Below the pieces are notes generated by a model. The model saw only the letters and a program-made list of their open reading frames with translations, was not told the DNA's origin and searched no databases. A stretch of DNA of 64,000 bases from Aquabacter sediminis (lineage in GTDB: Bacteria; Pseudomonadota; Alphaproteobacteria; Rhizobiales; Xanthobacteraceae). Both the position numbers and the translations under genes were made by a program. Shown here piece by piece: positions 32,685 through 41,513 of the stretch. Where the stretch lies: positions 372,001 through 436,000 of the forward strand of contig NZ_JARBFX010000002.1 in the NCBI RefSeq assembly GCF_028863665.1. Reading direction: 5' to 3'. Each line of letters starts with the position of its first letter. Position 1 is the stretch's first letter.

Positions 32685-34061
32685 TCAGGCGGCCGGGCGC
32701 GAGAGGGCCAGCAGGTCCGCCACCTTGGGCTGGCGGGCGGCGTCCAGGATGGCGCCGCACAGGGTATCCGCCGTCTCGCCCAGCACGGGGCCGGCCAAAG
32801 TGGCGAACTTGCCCGCCAATGCCGCATCGGTCGGGAAGCTCTCCGGCTCGCCGGAGGGATCGGGAATGCTGGCAGTGTGGGTGCCGGCGGTGGTCTCTAC
32901 GCTGACTTCAGCGCCGAAGGGGTGGGGCCGGCCTTCGAGGCGCGGGTCGGCCACCACCTCGATGCGGTCGCACAGGGCATCAATGGCCCCCTCCCCCAGC
33001 CGACGGTAATCGTCCCAGCCGAAAGAACCCTGGTCGAGTGCGATGGCGGCAGTGAAGGGCATGGAGAATTGCCCGTCCACCACGTTGCGCGCCCGCCGCT
33101 TGTCGGCGAGCGGTGCGCCGGTCAGCGTGATGCCGTTCGGATGGAGGCCCACGCGCACCTTCACCACGTCCGCGGCGGAGAATTTGTGGGTCTCCCGCAG
33201 CTTCAGGAGGCCGTCGAGGGCCGCATGGGTGTAGCGGCAGGAGGGATAAGGCTTCAGGCCGATGAGGAGCGTCTCCCAGACGGTGCCAAGGTCCGCCACT
33301 GCCTTCGCCGGGTCGGCGCCGTCCGTGTAAGCGTGCAGGAAGCCGTGCTTGCCTTCCACCGCCTCGCTCGCGCCCTTGAAGCCCTCGGCGGCAAGCGTTG
33401 CGGCGATCAGGCCGTTCATGGCCGATGCGCCCACCTGGTAGCGCTTGTTCCAGGCGCCGTTGACCAGAAATTGCAGCGAGCCCGCCGCCTGGCTGCCCGC
33501 CACTCCGAAAGCGCAGGCGATGCCCGCCGCATCAAGGCCCAGCAGTTTGCCGGCCGCCGCCGCCGCGCCGAACGCGCCGGCCGTGGCGGTGGGGTGGAAG
33601 CCGCGCCCGTAATGCACGGTGGGATCGAGTGCGAGGCCCAGCCGGCAGCACACTTCATAGCCGGCGACCACCGCCACCACGAAGTCCCGCCCGCTCGATC
33701 CCGCCATTTCCGCCGCCGCCAGCGCGGCCGACACCACCGGGGCGCTCGGATGGAGCGACGAGGCGGCATGGGTATCGTCGAAGTCCAGCGAATGGCCGAA
33801 CGTGCCGTTCAAAAGCGCCGCCGCCGCCGGGCCATAGGTGCGCGCCTGCCCGATGACGGTGCAGTCCCCCGCCCCGCCAAGACCCAGGCGATCCACCATC
33901 GCGATGACGGAAGGCGACGAATCGGCCTCCGCCCCACCGCGCGCCACATTGCCGAAGAAGTCGAGGATGAGCCGCTCGGCCCGGGCCACCACTGGGGCGG
34001 GAATATCCTCGAAGCGAAGATCCGCCACGAAGCGGGCGAGGGTCTGGGTTTCTTCGGCCAT
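32685..34061 (-). CDS. MmgE/PrpD-family protein
   Basis: This 458-residue protein belongs to the family of 2-methylcitrate dehydratase (PrpD) and cis-aconitate (itaconate-forming) decarboxylase. Family features are visible in the N-terminal helical part (L-D-F-F-G-N-V-A-R-G-G; then G-T-F-G-H-S-L-D-F-D-D-T-H near residue 88). A central K-P-Y-P-S-C-R-Y-T-H-A-A-L-D-G stretch near residue 275 also fits. The ATG at 34061 has GGGAGG upstream. It is divergent from the class III CoA-transferase gene, with a 330-base control region between. Its reaction is probably dehydration or isomerisation of a branched tri- or dicarboxylate, exact substrate unknown. Confidence 0.88.
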   Translation of the reverse strand: MAEETQTLARFVADLRFEDIPAPVVARAERLILDFFGNVARGGAEADSSPSVIAMVDRLGLGGAGDCTVIGQARTYGPAAAALLNGTFGHSLDFDDTHAASSLHPSAPVVSAALAAAEMAGSSGRDFVVAVVAGYEVCCRLGLALDPTVHYGRGFHPTATAGAFGAAAAAGKLLGLDAAGIACAFGVAGSQAAGSLQFLVNGAWNKRYQVGASAMNGLIAATLAAEGFKGASEAVEGKHGFLHAYTDGADPAKAVADLGTVWETLLIGLKPYPSCRYTHAALDGLLKLRETHKFSAADVVKVRVGLHPNGITLTGAPLADKRRARNVVDGQFSMPFTAAIALDQGSFGWDDYRRLGEGAIDALCDRIEVVADPRLEGRPHPFGAEVSVETTAGTHTASIPDPSGEPESFPTDAALAGKFATLAGPVLGETADTLCGAILDAARQPKVADLLALSRPAA

Positions 34062-34391
34062 AGGTCCTCCCGATCAGCCCCTGTCTTGTGGCCCTTGTCT
34101 TGCGGCCCTTGTCGCGCGGTCCGGCGGCGCATGCCGCACGCCCGTTTGGCGGGGAACAGTGAGCGCGCCGCAGCAACATGCGAAATAGGGAATTGCGCTC
34201 GCCGCCATAAGTCCGCGCTATGACCGAACCTTCCCCTACGGCGCTTCAATATAACTTTCCCATATGCCAGCTAGGCCACACTTATATTTGTATTCTGGCG
34301 GCGGCCCGGCAAGTTTGCCGTTCAATGGGAAAGGCCGCCTTGCCGGCCCTCCATCCCCAAAGACAGCCGCAAGCAGCATGGCGGAGCACAG
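34062..34391. other. Divergent control region between PrpD-family and CoA-transferase genes
   Basis: This 330-base region lacks a gene. It is locally AT-rich around 34240-34300. A dyad CATA-N9-TATG (34206-34222), which contains a T-N11-A arrangement, is a plausible LysR box. ATAACTTT at 34251-34258 recurs upstream of the LysR gene at 36284-36291. Confidence 0.4.
34206..34222. promoter_or_regulatory. Candidate LysR-type binding box
   Basis: CATA, 9 bases, TATG: a dyad of the T-N11-A form preferred by LysR proteins. The LysR regulator encoded at 36399 is the nearest candidate. The match is short and could be chance. Confidence 0.3.
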
Positions 34392-35534
34392 ATGCAGCGC
34401 GATCTCGAAGGCCTCCTCGTCGTCTCGGTGGAACAGGCGGTGGCCGCGCCCTATGTGTCCGGCCGGCTGGCGGACGCGGGCGCGCGGGTCATCAAGGTGG
34501 AGCGGCCGGAAGGGGATTTCGCCCGCAACTATGACAGCCTTGTCCATGGCGAGAGCGCCTATTTCGTCTGGCTGAACCGGGGCAAGGAATCCGTCTGCCT
34601 CGATTTGAAGGCCCGCGACGACCTGGCCATCCTCGCTCAGATGGTGGCGCAGGCGGATGTCTTCATCCAGAATCTCGCCCCCGGTGCCATCGACCGCCTG
34701 GGCTTTGCCCCGGACAAGCTGCGCGCCGCCAATCCCCGCCTCATCACCTGCTCCATCTCCGGCTATGGCGACGAGGGCCCGTTCCGGGACCTCAAAGCCT
34801 ATGATCTCCTGGTGCAGGCGGAGAGCGGCCTGTCCTCCATCACCGGCAACGAGCACGGCTCTGCGCGGGTCGGCGTCTCCGTGTGCGACATCGCGGCCGG
34901 CATGACGGCCTTCCAGGCGGTGCTCCAGGCCCTGTTTGCCCGGGAGCGCACCGGCGAGGGGCGGCACATCGCGGTCTCGCTCTATCACGCGCTCGCCGAC
35001 TGGATGAACGTGCCCTATCTGCAATTTGCCTATGGCGGCAAGACGCCGGACCGGGCGGGCCTCAGTCATCCCACCATCGCGCCCTATGGCGCCTATGCCT
35101 GCGGCGACGGCAAGGCGGTGCTCATTTCCATCCAGAACGAGCGGGAATGGGCAATGCTGTGCGCCGACGTGCTGGGACGCCCGGAAGTGGCGATCGATCC
35201 CCGCTTCACCAGCAACAATCTGCGGGTGGCCAACCGGCCGGCGCTCGACGCCATCATCGGCGCTGCCTTCAGTGCCGCGCCGCGCGAGACCATCGTGGAC
35301 CGGCTGGAGAAGGCGCGCATTGCCTATGGGCGGGTCAGCACCATGGACGACCTGGTGCGCCATCCCCAGAACCGCTACGTGACGGTGGACACGCCGTCCG
35401 GCCCCGTGCGCTATCTGGCACCGGGCGCGCTGATCGACCACACCTTGCCCACCTTTGGCCCGGTCCCGGCTTTGGGCGAACATAGCGACGCGCTACGGGA
35501 GGAGTTCTCTCCCGCCCATCGCGTCACCGCCTGA
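34392..35534 (+). CDS. Class III CoA-transferase (CaiB/BaiF family)
   Basis: This 380-residue formyl-CoA-transferase-type enzyme moves CoA between carboxylic acids. The catalytic aspartate is probably D166 in V-C-D-I-A-A-G-M. The N-terminal V-E-Q-A-V-A-A-P and R-V-I-K-V-E-R-P-E-G-D motifs, and L-N-R-G-K-E-S-V-C-L-D-L-K, are diagnostic. It starts at 34392 with GGAG five bases upstream. A methyltransferase gene follows after 15 bases. With the divergent PrpD-family protein and the MaoC-type hydratase it may activate a C5-dicarboxylate such as mesaconate, itaconate or citramalate; this is inference. Confidence 0.88.
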   Translation: MQRDLEGLLVVSVEQAVAAPYVSGRLADAGARVIKVERPEGDFARNYDSLVHGESAYFVWLNRGKESVCLDLKARDDLAILAQMVAQADVFIQNLAPGAIDRLGFAPDKLRAANPRLITCSISGYGDEGPFRDLKAYDLLVQAESGLSSITGNEHGSARVGVSVCDIAAGMTAFQAVLQALFARERTGEGRHIAVSLYHALADWMNVPYLQFAYGGKTPDRAGLSHPTIAPYGAYACGDGKAVLISIQNEREWAMLCADVLGRPEVAIDPRFTSNNLRVANRPALDAIIGAAFSAAPRETIVDRLEKARIAYGRVSTMDDLVRHPQNRYVTVDTPSGPVRYLAPGALIDHTLPTFGPVPALGEHSDALREEFSPAHRVTA

Positions 35535-35549
35535 TCCGGAACACGCCCC

Positions 35550-36251
35550 ATGCCAGATGCGACCGCCCCCTCCCTGAGCCGCCCGGTGGGCGTCACGCTG
35601 GACATCATCGCCGCTCAGATCGGCCCGCTGGAGGGCCTGTCCATCCTGGACGTGGGATGCGGCGGCGGCGGGCTCGCCCGCGCCTTGAGCGCGAAAGGCG
35701 CCAAGGTGACCGGCGTCGATCCGCAGGAGGCGGCGCTTGCCACCGCCCGCAGCCGTGCGCCGGATGCGGAGTTCCGGCAGGCGGGTGCCGAGGCCCTGCC
35801 CTTCCCCGATGCCAGCTTCGATCGGGTGGTGTTCCTGAACTCCCTCCACCATGTGCCGGTCCCGCTCATGAGCGCGGCGCTGAAGGAGGCGGTCCGCGTC
35901 AGCAAGGGCCCCGTCCTGGTGATCGAGCCCTTGGCGGAAGGCCCCTTCTTCCGCGCCATGCTGCCCGTGGAGGACGAGACCCCCATCCGCGCCGCCGCCC
36001 AGGCGGCCCTTGCGGCGGCGGTGGAGACGGGCGAGGTGAGGCGGCTCGCCAGTGGGGAATATGACGATGTGCGCCGCTTTGCAGATGCCGACGCCTTCCT
36101 GGCCATGATCGTGGCCGTGGACCCCGCCCGCACCGCCACCGCCGAGCGGGAACGGGCGCGGGTGACGGAACTGGTCGCGCAGGAAGGCGCGCCCACCGAA
36201 GGCGGCGTTCTCCTGCCCCAGCCCCACCGCTTCGACCTCCTGGCGCGATAG
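35550..36251 (+). CDS. Class I SAM-dependent methyltransferase (Methyltransf_11-like)
   Basis: This 233-residue methyltransferase has SAM motif I L-D-V-G-C-G-G-G-G at about residues 30-38 and the acidic loop G-V-D-P-Q-E. Further fold motifs are F-P-D-A-S-F-D-R-V-V-F-L-N-S-L-H-H-V at roughly 88-105. It is close to UbiE-like and arsenite-methyltransferase-like folds, but no substrate motif is clear. The gene sits 15 bases after the CoA-transferase, so both are probably co-transcribed. A small-molecule methylation linked to the same pathway is possible. Confidence 0.82.
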   Translation: MPDATAPSLSRPVGVTLDIIAAQIGPLEGLSILDVGCGGGGLARALSAKGAKVTGVDPQEAALATARSRAPDAEFRQAGAEALPFPDASFDRVVFLNSLHHVPVPLMSAALKEAVRVSKGPVLVIEPLAEGPFFRAMLPVEDETPIRAAAQAALAAAVETGEVRRLASGEYDDVRRFADADAFLAMIVAVDPARTATAERERARVTELVAQEGAPTEGGVLLPQPHRFDLLAR

Positions 36252-36281
36252 CCCATCCCCAGCTTTCGCTGCGGCGCGCGG

Positions 36282-36321
36282 CCATAACTTTTGCCCGAAG
36301 CGCGTGCACAGCGTTATATGG
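36282..36321. promoter_or_regulatory. Candidate autoregulatory site of the LysR gene
   Basis: CCATAAC (36282-36288) and GTTATATGG (36313-36321) form an imperfect dyad upstream of the LysR start at 36399. The ATAACTTT part recurs in the CoA-transferase control region. Confidence 0.3.
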
Positions 36322-36398
36322 TGGCGCTCTGACACGGAGCGGCACGGCACATGCTGCCGTCGCCTTCACAGCCGGGCCAGCCGGCGACCGGGAACGCC

Positions 36399-37361
36399 AT
36401 GGATCTGCGCCAGCTTCGCTATTTCGTCACCATCGTCGAGGTGGGCTCGTTCTCCAAGGCGGCGCACCGGCTGAGGGTCGCCCAGCCGGCGCTCAGCCAG
36501 CATGTGCGCAACATGGAGCAGGATCTCGGCGTCGAGCTTCTGTTCCGCAACCCGCAGGGCGTGCGCCCGACGGAAGCGGGGGAAACGCTGGTGCGCCATG
36601 CCCGGCTCATACTGGGCCAGATGGAGGTGGCGCGGGAGGCGGTGCGCGGCGGCATGAGCGAGCCTTCTGGCGAAGTGCGGTTCGGCATGCCCGGCACCAT
36701 CAGCCAGATGCTGTGCGTGCCGCTCATCTCCGAGGCGCGCCGGCGCTATCCGAAAGTGAAGCTGCGCGTCGCCGAGGCCATGAGCGGCTTCGTGCTGGAC
36801 TGGCTGCGCGAAGGCAAAATCGACCTCGGCATCCTCTATCGCACGGTGAACGACCGGGGGCTGGTAGCCCGGCGCATCCTCACCGAGGACCTCTGCCTGA
36901 TCGGCTCCGCCCTCTCCCCCAGCCCGGATGCACCTCAGGCGGGGCCGGTACCCTTCTCCCAGGTGGCGGAACTGACCCTCATCCTGCCGAGCCCCGGCCA
37001 CGGCCTGCGCGAACTCATCGAGGAGCGGGCACTGTCCGAAGGCGTGCGGCTCTCCACCGTCATCGACATCGACACCTACGGCCAGATCAAGCTGCTGGTG
37101 GAAGGCGGGCTCGGCTACGCCATCCTGCCGGAGGCGGCGGTGAAGCGGGAGGTGAGCGAGGGGCGCCTGCGCGCCTGGCCGGTGGGCGTGCCCGTGCTCA
37201 CCCGCGACCTGCACATCGTCTGCCCCTCCGACCGACCGCTCTCCAATGCCGTGCGCGCCATCGACGCACTGGCCCATGCCACCCTGGTGCGCCTGGTGCA
37301 GGAGGGCGCCTGGGGCGCACGCCTGATCGCGCCAGAGGATGACGCCGACAGCGCCGCCTGA
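36399..37361 (+). CDS. LysR-family transcriptional regulator
   Basis: This 320-residue regulator opens with M-D-L-R-Q-L-R-Y-F-V-T and the winged helix-turn-helix S-F-S-K-A-A-H-R-L-R-V-A-Q-P-A-L-S-Q-H-V. A LysR substrate domain follows from about residue 90, with P-G-T-I-S-Q-M-L-C-V-P-L like the Nac-type group. I chose the ATG at 36399 because it begins the canonical domain; a frame extending to 36351 adds a proline-rich stretch. It lies downstream of, and on the same strand as, the CoA-transferase pair, which it probably regulates along with the divergent PrpD operon. Confidence 0.88.
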   Translation: MDLRQLRYFVTIVEVGSFSKAAHRLRVAQPALSQHVRNMEQDLGVELLFRNPQGVRPTEAGETLVRHARLILGQMEVAREAVRGGMSEPSGEVRFGMPGTISQMLCVPLISEARRRYPKVKLRVAEAMSGFVLDWLREGKIDLGILYRTVNDRGLVARRILTEDLCLIGSALSPSPDAPQAGPVPFSQVAELTLILPSPGHGLRELIEERALSEGVRLSTVIDIDTYGQIKLLVEGGLGYAILPEAAVKREVSEGRLRAWPVGVPVLTRDLHIVCPSDRPLSNAVRAIDALAHATLVRLVQEGAWGARLIAPEDDADSAA

Positions 37362-37377
37362 CGGCTTCCCAAGGGGA

Positions 37378-37848
37378 TCAGAAGCAGCTGGTGGGCGCCC
37401 CCTCGTCGGCGATGCGCTTCCAGTCGGGACCCAGCGTCTCGCGGGCGGAGATGGCATTCTCACTGCCGGGCTCGCCGTCCTTGAACATGCGGATATAGAA
37501 GTCCTGGTTGTAGCTGCCGGTGGGAACGGTCGGTCCCGGGCGGTAGGACGTGGTGGTGGTCACCTGCCCGTTGGGCTGTGTGGTGCGGACCGTCTCATAG
37601 GTCCCCGGCCGCTGCACATAGCGCACATTGTTGGCGCTCTGCTCGCCCAGCACCTGGTAGCGGTCGAATCCGGACCGGATCGTCTCCACCGCCGCCGCCT
37701 TCGCCGCCACGGCCGCCGCCTGGCTGCTCCCGCATTCCGGGTCCACCTTTGCCTTGATGATAGCTTCGTTCTGCGCGGTGCGCACGGTTTCCGCGCTGGC
37801 ACACGCACCCAAGAGCAACGGGAGCAGAAGAATTGAAATCTTACGCAT
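37378..37848 (-). CDS. Predicted lipoprotein of unknown function
   Basis: This 156-residue lipoprotein has a signal ending in L-L-G-A-C (cysteine at residue 15). The mature part has a helical, alanine-rich stretch (about 40-60), then a proline- and threonine-rich linker with T-T-T-T-S-Y-R-P-G-P, and a final cysteine near the end. I recognise no family. The ATG at 37848 has a GAGG ribosome site nine bases upstream. It is convergent with the LysR gene (16 bases apart) and divergent from the second Liv importer, so it has its own promoter. Confidence 0.7.
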   Translation of the reverse strand: MRKISILLLPLLLGACASAETVRTAQNEAIIKAKVDPECGSSQAAAVAAKAAAVETIRSGFDRYQVLGEQSANNVRYVQRPGTYETVRTTQPNGQVTTTTSYRPGPTVPTGSYNQDFYIRMFKDGEPGSENAISARETLGPDWKRIADEGAPTSCF

Positions 37849-38197
37849 TATTGCAGCCTCTTCATGACGCACACGCGTTGTCCAACATTGTATAAAGACG
37901 CTCACGGGGGCAGAGTCGAGAGCCTTTCACTCCACTGCCAGTGTCACGCTCCCCTTTCTGCACCCAAATTGTCTTGGCTCGGCCAGAAGCCGAGCCTGAG
38001 ATTTCCATGACATTTATCGAGTAGGCGCGGGCCGGCATCACGCCGAGGACCATGCGGGATGCCAGAAGATTTCGCTATGGCATCCAAGTCAAAATAGTCT
38101 TTTGAGATAGCCCGCCCAGAACACAAGATGCACCCGCTCCGCTTCGGGCGGGCACGGGAATAATCATCGCATCAAGCGGGATGGAGGAACGCCGACC
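37849..38197. other. Divergent region upstream of liv operon 2, with two perfect inverted repeats
   Basis: This 349-base stretch carries no gene. It holds a perfect 8-bp hairpin, GGCTCGGC-5-GCCGAGCC (37976-37996), and a perfect spaced repeat, GGATGCCA-13-TGGCATCC (38057-38085). The second lies about 110 bases before the binding-protein start and is a candidate operator of liv operon 2. Confidence 0.5.
38057..38085. promoter_or_regulatory. Candidate operator of liv operon 2
   Basis: GGATGCCA, 13 bases, TGGCATCC: perfect arms with a centre-to-centre distance of about two helical turns, which suits a dimeric regulator. No regulator gene is adjacent in this cluster. Confidence 0.4.
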
Positions 38198-39493
38198 ATG
38201 ATCCGTCGATTCTTGGCGGCCGCGGGGCTGTCGCTCATGAGCCTCATGCCGGCGCTGGCCCAGGATAAGCCGGCCGAGCTGCGCATTGGCATCACCACCT
38301 ACAGCTCCGGCGCCGCCTCCGTCTTCGGCGTGCCGGCGCGTGACGCGGCCGAGCTTCTGGCCGAGGACATCAACAAGAAGGGCGGCATTCAGGGCGTCCC
38401 GGTGAAGCTCTACTTCATCGACGAGGGCGCCGGCATCGAAACGCTGATGACCGAATACCGCCGCATGGTGCAGGACACCAAGGTGGATGTGATGTTCGCG
38501 TCCATCTCGTCCGGCGTCTGCAACAAGATCGCGCCGCTGGCGGAGGACCTGAAGGTCCTCAACTTCATGTGGGATTGCGGCACCCAGCGCATCCTGGAAG
38601 ACGACAAGTATTCCTACGTCTTCCGCACCCAGGCCAATGCGACCCCAGAAGTGCTCGCCCCCCTGCTCTATCTCCTGAAGACCAAGCCGGACTTCAAGAC
38701 GGTGGCGGTGGTGAACCAGGACTATGCCTGGGGCCGTGACAGCTGGGCCATCTTCTCCGAGGCGCTGAAGGTGCTGAAGCCCGACGCCAAGGTGGTGGCC
38801 GAGTTCTTCCCCAAGTTCGGCGCGCCGGACTTCTCCACCGAAGTCTCCCGCCTGCTGGCCCTGCGCCCGGACGTGATCCTCTCCACCTCCTGGGGCGGCG
38901 ATCTCGACACCTTCGTGCGTCAGGCCAACCAGCGCGGCCTGTTCCGTACCTCCCAGTTCGTGCTGCCGCTGGCGGAAAGCTCCCTGGAGCGTCTCGGCAA
39001 CGATCTGCCCGAGGGCGTGATCGTGGGCGGGCGCGGCGATCATTACTTCCTTCATCCTGAAATGAAGGGCGATCCCAAGTTCAAGGCCTTCATCGACGCC
39101 TACAAGGCCAAGACCGGGCACTATCCGATCTATTCGGTGTTCCACATGGCCCAGGCCTTTGCCGCTCTCCAGGCGGTCTATGACAAGGCGGTGGTCGCCA
39201 ATGGCGGCAAGTGGCCGACCAAGGAGCAGGTGGCAGCCGCCATGCCCGGCCTGAAATTCCAGGCCTTCGGCCGCCCGGTGGAAATCCGCGCCGACGGGCA
39301 GGGGATCGAGGACCAGCTCATCGGCACCACCAAGCGCGTGCCCGGCTATTCCTTCGACGTGCTGGACAAGATGATGATCTTCCCCGCCTCCCAGCTCATG
39401 CCGCCTGTGGGGCAGAAGTCAGAAGCCTGGATCAAGACCCTGACCCCGGCCCTCATCAACATCAAGGTCGACAATTTCTCGCACGGGAATTGA
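38198..39493 (+). CDS. ABC transporter substrate-binding protein, Peripla_BP_6 type
   Basis: This 431-residue periplasmic binding protein starts with a Sec signal peptide (residues 1-22, ending A-L-A-Q). The L-R-I-G-I-T-T-Y-S-S-G opening, the N-K-K-G-G-I-Q-G-V-P-V-K segment, and V-N-Q-D-Y-A-W-G-R-D near residue 170 are typical of the LivK-like superfamily. It leads the second Liv-type operon, followed by permeases, ATPases, an aldehyde dehydrogenase and an SDR, so its ligand is probably an alcohol, aldehyde or acid catabolised by those enzymes. A GGAGG ribosome site precedes the ATG. Confidence 0.88.
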   Translation: MIRRFLAAAGLSLMSLMPALAQDKPAELRIGITTYSSGAASVFGVPARDAAELLAEDINKKGGIQGVPVKLYFIDEGAGIETLMTEYRRMVQDTKVDVMFASISSGVCNKIAPLAEDLKVLNFMWDCGTQRILEDDKYSYVFRTQANATPEVLAPLLYLLKTKPDFKTVAVVNQDYAWGRDSWAIFSEALKVLKPDAKVVAEFFPKFGAPDFSTEVSRLLALRPDVILSTSWGGDLDTFVRQANQRGLFRTSQFVLPLAESSLERLGNDLPEGVIVGGRGDHYFLHPEMKGDPKFKAFIDAYKAKTGHYPIYSVFHMAQAFAALQAVYDKAVVANGGKWPTKEQVAAAMPGLKFQAFGRPVEIRADGQGIEDQLIGTTKRVPGYSFDVLDKMMIFPASQLMPPVGQKSEAWIKTLTPALINIKVDNFSHGN

Positions 39494-39628
39494 GGCCGCT
39501 CTGACGGCACCCGGCACCGGGCCTGCGCCCGGTGCCGATCATGTCCCCCGCGCCGCCGTCACGGGCGCGGAAGGTTCGGCATGCGGCCGGCGCGATGACG
39601 CCCGGCGCGCGGTCCCGGAAGGTCGCAC

Positions 39629-40534
39629 ATGTCATTCGACACCCTGATGCTCGCCGTCTGCGACGGCATCGCCTATGCCTCCCTGGTCTTTCTCGTCGCC
39701 GTGGGGCTGACCTTCATCTTCGGCGTTCTGGGCGTGCTCAACATTGCCCACGGCTCCTTCTACGCGCTCGGCGCCTATGTGGCGGTCAGCGCCGGCATCG
39801 CGCTGACGAAGGCCGGCTTCAGCCCGTGGCTGACCTTCCCGGCCCTGTTCGTCGCGGCCCTTGCGGTGGGTATCGTCCTGGGCGGGCTGATGGAGAAGTT
39901 CCTGCTCCAGCGCATCTATGACAAGGAACAGGTGCTTCAGATCCTCGTCACCTTCGCCATCTTCATGATGCTGGAGAACATCCAGCGCCTGGTCTGGGGC
40001 GTGCAGCCCTATTTCATGTCCGAGCCGCTGCAATTGCTGGGCAATGTGGAATTGTTCGGCATCAGCTACACCGCCTACCAGACCATTTTTCTGCCCATCC
40101 TCGCCATCGTCGTCCTCATCGGCCTGCGCACTTTCCTACGCCACACTTCGGCGGGCGCGCAGATCCTTGCCGTCACCGAGGATCGCGAGGCGGCAAGCGC
40201 CATCGGCATCAATGCGGAGCGGGTCTATTTCCTGACCTTCATCGTCGGCGCGAGCCTTGCGGCGCTGGGCGGCGCGGTGGCGGCGCCCACCACCTCCCTC
40301 ATTCCCGGCATGGGCGCGGAGATGATCGTCCTGTCCTTCGCGGTGGCCGCCACCGCCGGCCTCGGCCAGATCGAGGGTGCGGCGGTGGCCGCCCTGATGA
40401 TCGGCCTCGGGCGTTCGCTCGCCGTCTATGTGGCCCCCGAATTCGAGGTGCTCGTGCCCTATATCCTCATGGTGCTGGTGCTCATCGTCCGCCCGAGCGG
40501 CCTGTTCGGCGCGCCCCAGCTGCGGAAGATCTGA
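39629..40534 (+). CDS. ABC transporter permease, LivH family
   Basis: This 301-residue permease has the LivH signature V-L-N-I-A-H-G-S-F-Y-A-L-G-A-Y near residue 35 and about eight membrane segments. GGAAGG lies seven bases before the ATG at 39629. The LivM-type permease starts one base after its stop. It is the second gene of liv operon 2. Confidence 0.9.
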   Translation: MSFDTLMLAVCDGIAYASLVFLVAVGLTFIFGVLGVLNIAHGSFYALGAYVAVSAGIALTKAGFSPWLTFPALFVAALAVGIVLGGLMEKFLLQRIYDKEQVLQILVTFAIFMMLENIQRLVWGVQPYFMSEPLQLLGNVELFGISYTAYQTIFLPILAIVVLIGLRTFLRHTSAGAQILAVTEDREAASAIGINAERVYFLTFIVGASLAALGGAVAAPTTSLIPGMGAEMIVLSFAVAATAGLGQIEGAAVAALMIGLGRSLAVYVAPEFEVLVPYILMVLVLIVRPSGLFGAPQLRKI

Positions 40535-40535
40535 C

Positions 40536-41513
40536 ATGACCGCCCGCTCCCTCTTCTTCCTTCTCGTCGCGGTCGTGCTCGCCGCCATCCCCTTCTTCCT
40601 GCCCTCGGCGGAGACGTTCCTGGCCATCGTCTATGCCAAGAGCCTTGCGGTGCTGGGCATCATCCTGCTCCTCCAGGCGGGTCAGGTCTCGTTCGGCCAC
40701 GGCATGTTCTTCGCCACCGGCGCCTATACGGTGGCCTTTCTCGGCCGGAGTCTGGGCGGCGGCGACCTCGGCCTGCTCATTTTGGCGAGCGTCGTCACGT
40801 CCGCGCTCCTCGGCGTGGTGGTGGGGCTCTTCGTGGTGCGCTACCGCTACATCTTCTTCGGCATGCTCAACCTGGCCTTCTCCATGGTGCTCTATTCCAT
40901 CCTGGAGAAGTTCTTCCACCTGACGGGCGGCTCGGACGGCCTGCGCATCCTGCGCCCCAGTGTGTTCGGCCAGTCCTTCGAGCGCGCCGGCTTCGATGGC
41001 GTGCTCTATTACCTGACCCTCGCCCTCGCGCTCATCGCCGCATGGCTGGTCTGGCTCTATCTGAAGAGCCCGCTGGGACAGGCGCTGAAAGCCATCAAGA
41101 CCAACGAGACGCGGCTGGAATATATCGGCCTGTCCGCCCGCACCGTGCTCCTGGTGGGCTACGTCATCTCGGCCGTCCTGTGCGGCCTCGGCGGGGCGGC
41201 GCTGGGCGTCATCCAGGGCATTGCGACGCCGGAATACACCTATTGGACGCGGTCGTCGGAATTCGTCTTCATCGCCATCCTCGGCGGCGTGGGCAATGTG
41301 GCGGGGGCGCTCACCGGCTCCTTTGTCTATGAGGCGATCCGCACCTACGCGGCGGCCTTCGTGGCCGATTCCTGGCAGCTCATCCTCGGCTTCGTGCTGC
41401 TGGTCATCATCCTGCGCGCGCCCACCGGCATTGTCGGCATGGTGGAAACCATCGCCGCCCGCCGCCGCGCCGCGCGCCCCGCCCACCCCGTCGCGACGGA
41501 GCCCGCGGAATGA
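40536..41513 (+). CDS. ABC transporter permease, LivM family
   Basis: This 325-residue permease of the second importer has the LivM signature Q-A-G-Q-V-S-F-G-H-G-M-F-F-A-T-G-A-Y at about residues 47-64. The ATG at 40536 begins directly in the first hydrophobic helix; a longer frame upstream overlaps the LivH gene and was not used. It ends overlapping the LivG-type gene by four bases. Confidence 0.9.
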   Translation: MTARSLFFLLVAVVLAAIPFFLPSAETFLAIVYAKSLAVLGIILLLQAGQVSFGHGMFFATGAYTVAFLGRSLGGGDLGLLILASVVTSALLGVVVGLFVVRYRYIFFGMLNLAFSMVLYSILEKFFHLTGGSDGLRILRPSVFGQSFERAGFDGVLYYLTLALALIAAWLVWLYLKSPLGQALKAIKTNETRLEYIGLSARTVLLVGYVISAVLCGLGGAALGVIQGIATPEYTYWTRSSEFVFIAILGGVGNVAGALTGSFVYEAIRTYAAAFVADSWQLILGFVLLVIILRAPTGIVGMVETIAARRRAARPAHPVATEPAE

